This document shows, piece by piece, positions 62,266-64,000 of a stretch of DNA of 64,000 nt. The first letter of the stretch is position 1. Each line of letters begins with the position of its first letter. Where the stretch lies: positions 558,001-622,000 of the forward strand of contig JAHQIW010007199.1 in NCBI GenBank assembly GCA_019055375.1, written 5' to 3'. Under the pieces are notes generated by a model. That model was not told where the DNA came from. It worked only from the letters and a program-made list of their open reading frames with translations, and made no database searches. The translations under genes and the position numbers were made by a program. Source of the stretch: Parelaphostrongylus tenuis (Eukaryota; Nematoda; Chromadorea; Rhabditida; Metastrongylidae).

Positions 62266-63114
62266 TGTTTTGCATACTACTTAGCATTCTCGAAGAGCAA
62301 TTTTACATCACGAAAGTCTAGAAAAGAACAGAGTATAGAATTCTTGAATTGCTCAGATACACCTGATTTATGGCGTAAAACTTTTATAATGTACAAGGCC
62401 GCCTTTTTTTTGGAAACAGCCTGTTGAGCACAATGTGAGTGAGTTCGCACTATCGAGGCACTTGTGGTGAGCTTTAACACTACCATTGCGCCTGCAACAC
62501 AACCGCCAACACCATTCTAGAGACTAAGTTTTAACTGTGTATTCAAATTCGTTGGATGTCAATATGTGGAACTGAGATCGTCTTCTCTGTACTACCATTA
62601 TCAAGAAGCTGTGATGTCTATTCTTTGTGGCAGCCAATTGTACGCTATCACTTGTTGTAGCTTTGATTGCCCCATCGATCTTGGTTGTTCTTCAGAATAT
62701 GAGTTCTTCTGCAAAAAGCCTCCCCGTGCAACAGATTAAAATGACATTGTGTAAGTTGCAAGAACTGACTTAGGTCGTAGTATCAGGATGTATTTACTGA
62801 GATTTGACGCGGCCTGGCAGCTAGTTATATACCCTTCCATATCTTTTTGTTTGAGCTTAGAGTAGACAGACAATCACTTCGAACTTTCGTCAGATATTTT
62901 AACAATATTTAACAAATATGTTGTCATCTATGATGGGATGATTTTCACTCTGCTGACCATGGGAGGAAAAGAATTCGTGTTTGCTTACATCCTTCTAAGG
63001 TATTGTAGTTCTTCAATGAAACACCTGTAGCTCTACATTCAAAGCAGATAAAAGATATCACAACAATTCAAAAGTCCGACTCATCATAAACCTCGGAAAT
63101 TACTTGATATTTGA

Positions 63115-63545
63115 AAATAAGCAGCACTGACTCGATTTAGCGGATTACCACCGCGAGTCATTGTAAAGGCCAAATATGCATTCAATCACCTCAAACGAAA
63201 TTAAAGATTGAAGACAAATGAATGGCGCATTCCTCAGGGATTGATCAGCTCAACTGGCGCAGTGGTCAGAGATGCTCTGTGTTGCACACAAGGTGGATGG
63301 TTCCATCTGCTTCTCATGGTTCGACAAGCCATCCATTTCTGCGGGGTCACTTAATTAGTACCAGACTGGTCGCAGACTTGCCTTGGGGGATAAGCAACAC
63401 TGACCCGATACAGCGGGAGGCCATCGCTAGTCACTGTAATGGCTAGATATGAATTGAGTCACCTTGAACGAAGTTAAAAATTGAGGATGAAAGAATGGCG
63501 CATCCCTCAGGAATTGATCAGCGTCGAGAGCTTTTATCCTTTTAT
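63115..63545 (+). repeat. Two family A SINEs head to tail, the first truncated
   Basis: 63121-63245 is a 3' half (CAGCACTGACTCGATTTAGC to GGGATTGATCAGCTCAA). 63252-63545 is a full copy (CTGGCGCAGTGGTCAGAGATG A box; ATGGTTCCATCTGCTTC B-box place; tail GATCAGCGTCGAGAGCTTTT). Confidence 0.75.
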
Positions 63546-64000
63546 GCATCTGCAACAGAGGTCCATATTGGGTTCACTGCATTCTAGGCTGGATTTTACA
63601 TGATCATTTGATACGGAATTTTAAAAACGCGTCTGTGTTTCACCAACTTCTCCAATCACATTCAAATTCATCAAATAACGTTTATCACAGCATTTACTGC
63701 ACAGATGGCCGATTTGCAAGTAACAGAAAATAACAATTTCAATAATTGCTTGACAAAGTGAAAAAAAGTTCTCATTAAAGCTCTGATATAAAACATCTAT
63801 GATATTGCAGGATAGAAACAATGCAAATAATTAGCTTTTTTTGTTTTTTAGAAACAAAGAGAATTATTATAGTACTCATGCATTATACTGCTGAATGGCA
63901 AAGATACAAATGACGATGTGAAGAACTGTTACAAAACACGTGTTTCACTCTGAATATCTTAGTAGATGAATTCGACCGACATTCAACATCATCAAACTGC

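Larger units (their letters stand above)
60224..64000. other. 3' end of window, repeats only
   Basis: After the secreted-protein gene I find only an RTE 5' fragment, one family B SINE and two family A SINEs. The 62500-63110 and 63600-64000 stretches show nothing I can name. Confidence 0.5.

Overview
The window is nuclear DNA from a nematode of the rhabditid/strongylid group (clade V). Short spliced exons, TTTCAG-type splice acceptors and the six recognisable genes all fit. The repeat landscape and a nematode-type secreted protein make a hookworm-like parasitic strongylid the best guess, but the species cannot be fixed from this sequence. About 20 percent of the window is gene span with exons; the rest is AT-rich intron and intergenic DNA full of old mobile elements.

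Layout. (1) 1487-10185, plus strand: ddx-15 (PRP43/DHX15), the spliceosome-disassembly DEAH helicase, in 17 exons. (2) 12118-25935, minus strand: BRX1 (60S ribosome assembly, Brix domain), then a BTB/KCTD protein of the BACURD type about 0.4 kb downstream, an arrangement that could be an operon. (3) 29598-34024, plus: dnj-16, a J-domain protein of the plant ARG1 type. (4) 41336-44207, plus: xbp-1, the bZIP factor of the unfolded protein response. It carries a readable 23-nt IRE-1 intron inside two 7-nt hairpin loops. (5) 46926-52778, minus: pelo-1 (Pelota/Dom34), the ribosome rescue factor, with a 41-bp first exon 2.2 kb away from the second. (6) 58397-60223, plus: a signal-peptide-bearing secreted protein of a nematode-restricted type. 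A weak hypothetical ORF with a TATA box lies antisense just after xbp-1 (44412-44747). From memory of C. elegans, dnj-16, xbp-1 and pelo-1 are also close neighbours there (cosmid R74), so the right half keeps an old gene order.

Functionally the genes are housekeeping RNA, ribosome and stress genes: splicing (ddx-15), ribosome assembly (BRX1), ribosome rescue (pelo-1), ER stress (xbp-1) and chaperoning (dnj-16).

Between and inside the genes lie at least four tRNA-derived SINE-like families (called A to D here), fold-back elements with long inverted arms, decayed RTE-type non-LTR retrotransposons, a mariner fossil, a degenerate tandem repeat block, (AT)n arrays and a poly-G run.

An important caution: exons of six of the seven real genes contain single-base insertions or deletions, mostly in short homopolymers, while the splice sites and the protein on both sides are intact. 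I count 13. This looks like consensus error in the assembly, not gene decay, and any automatic gene call here will be broken.
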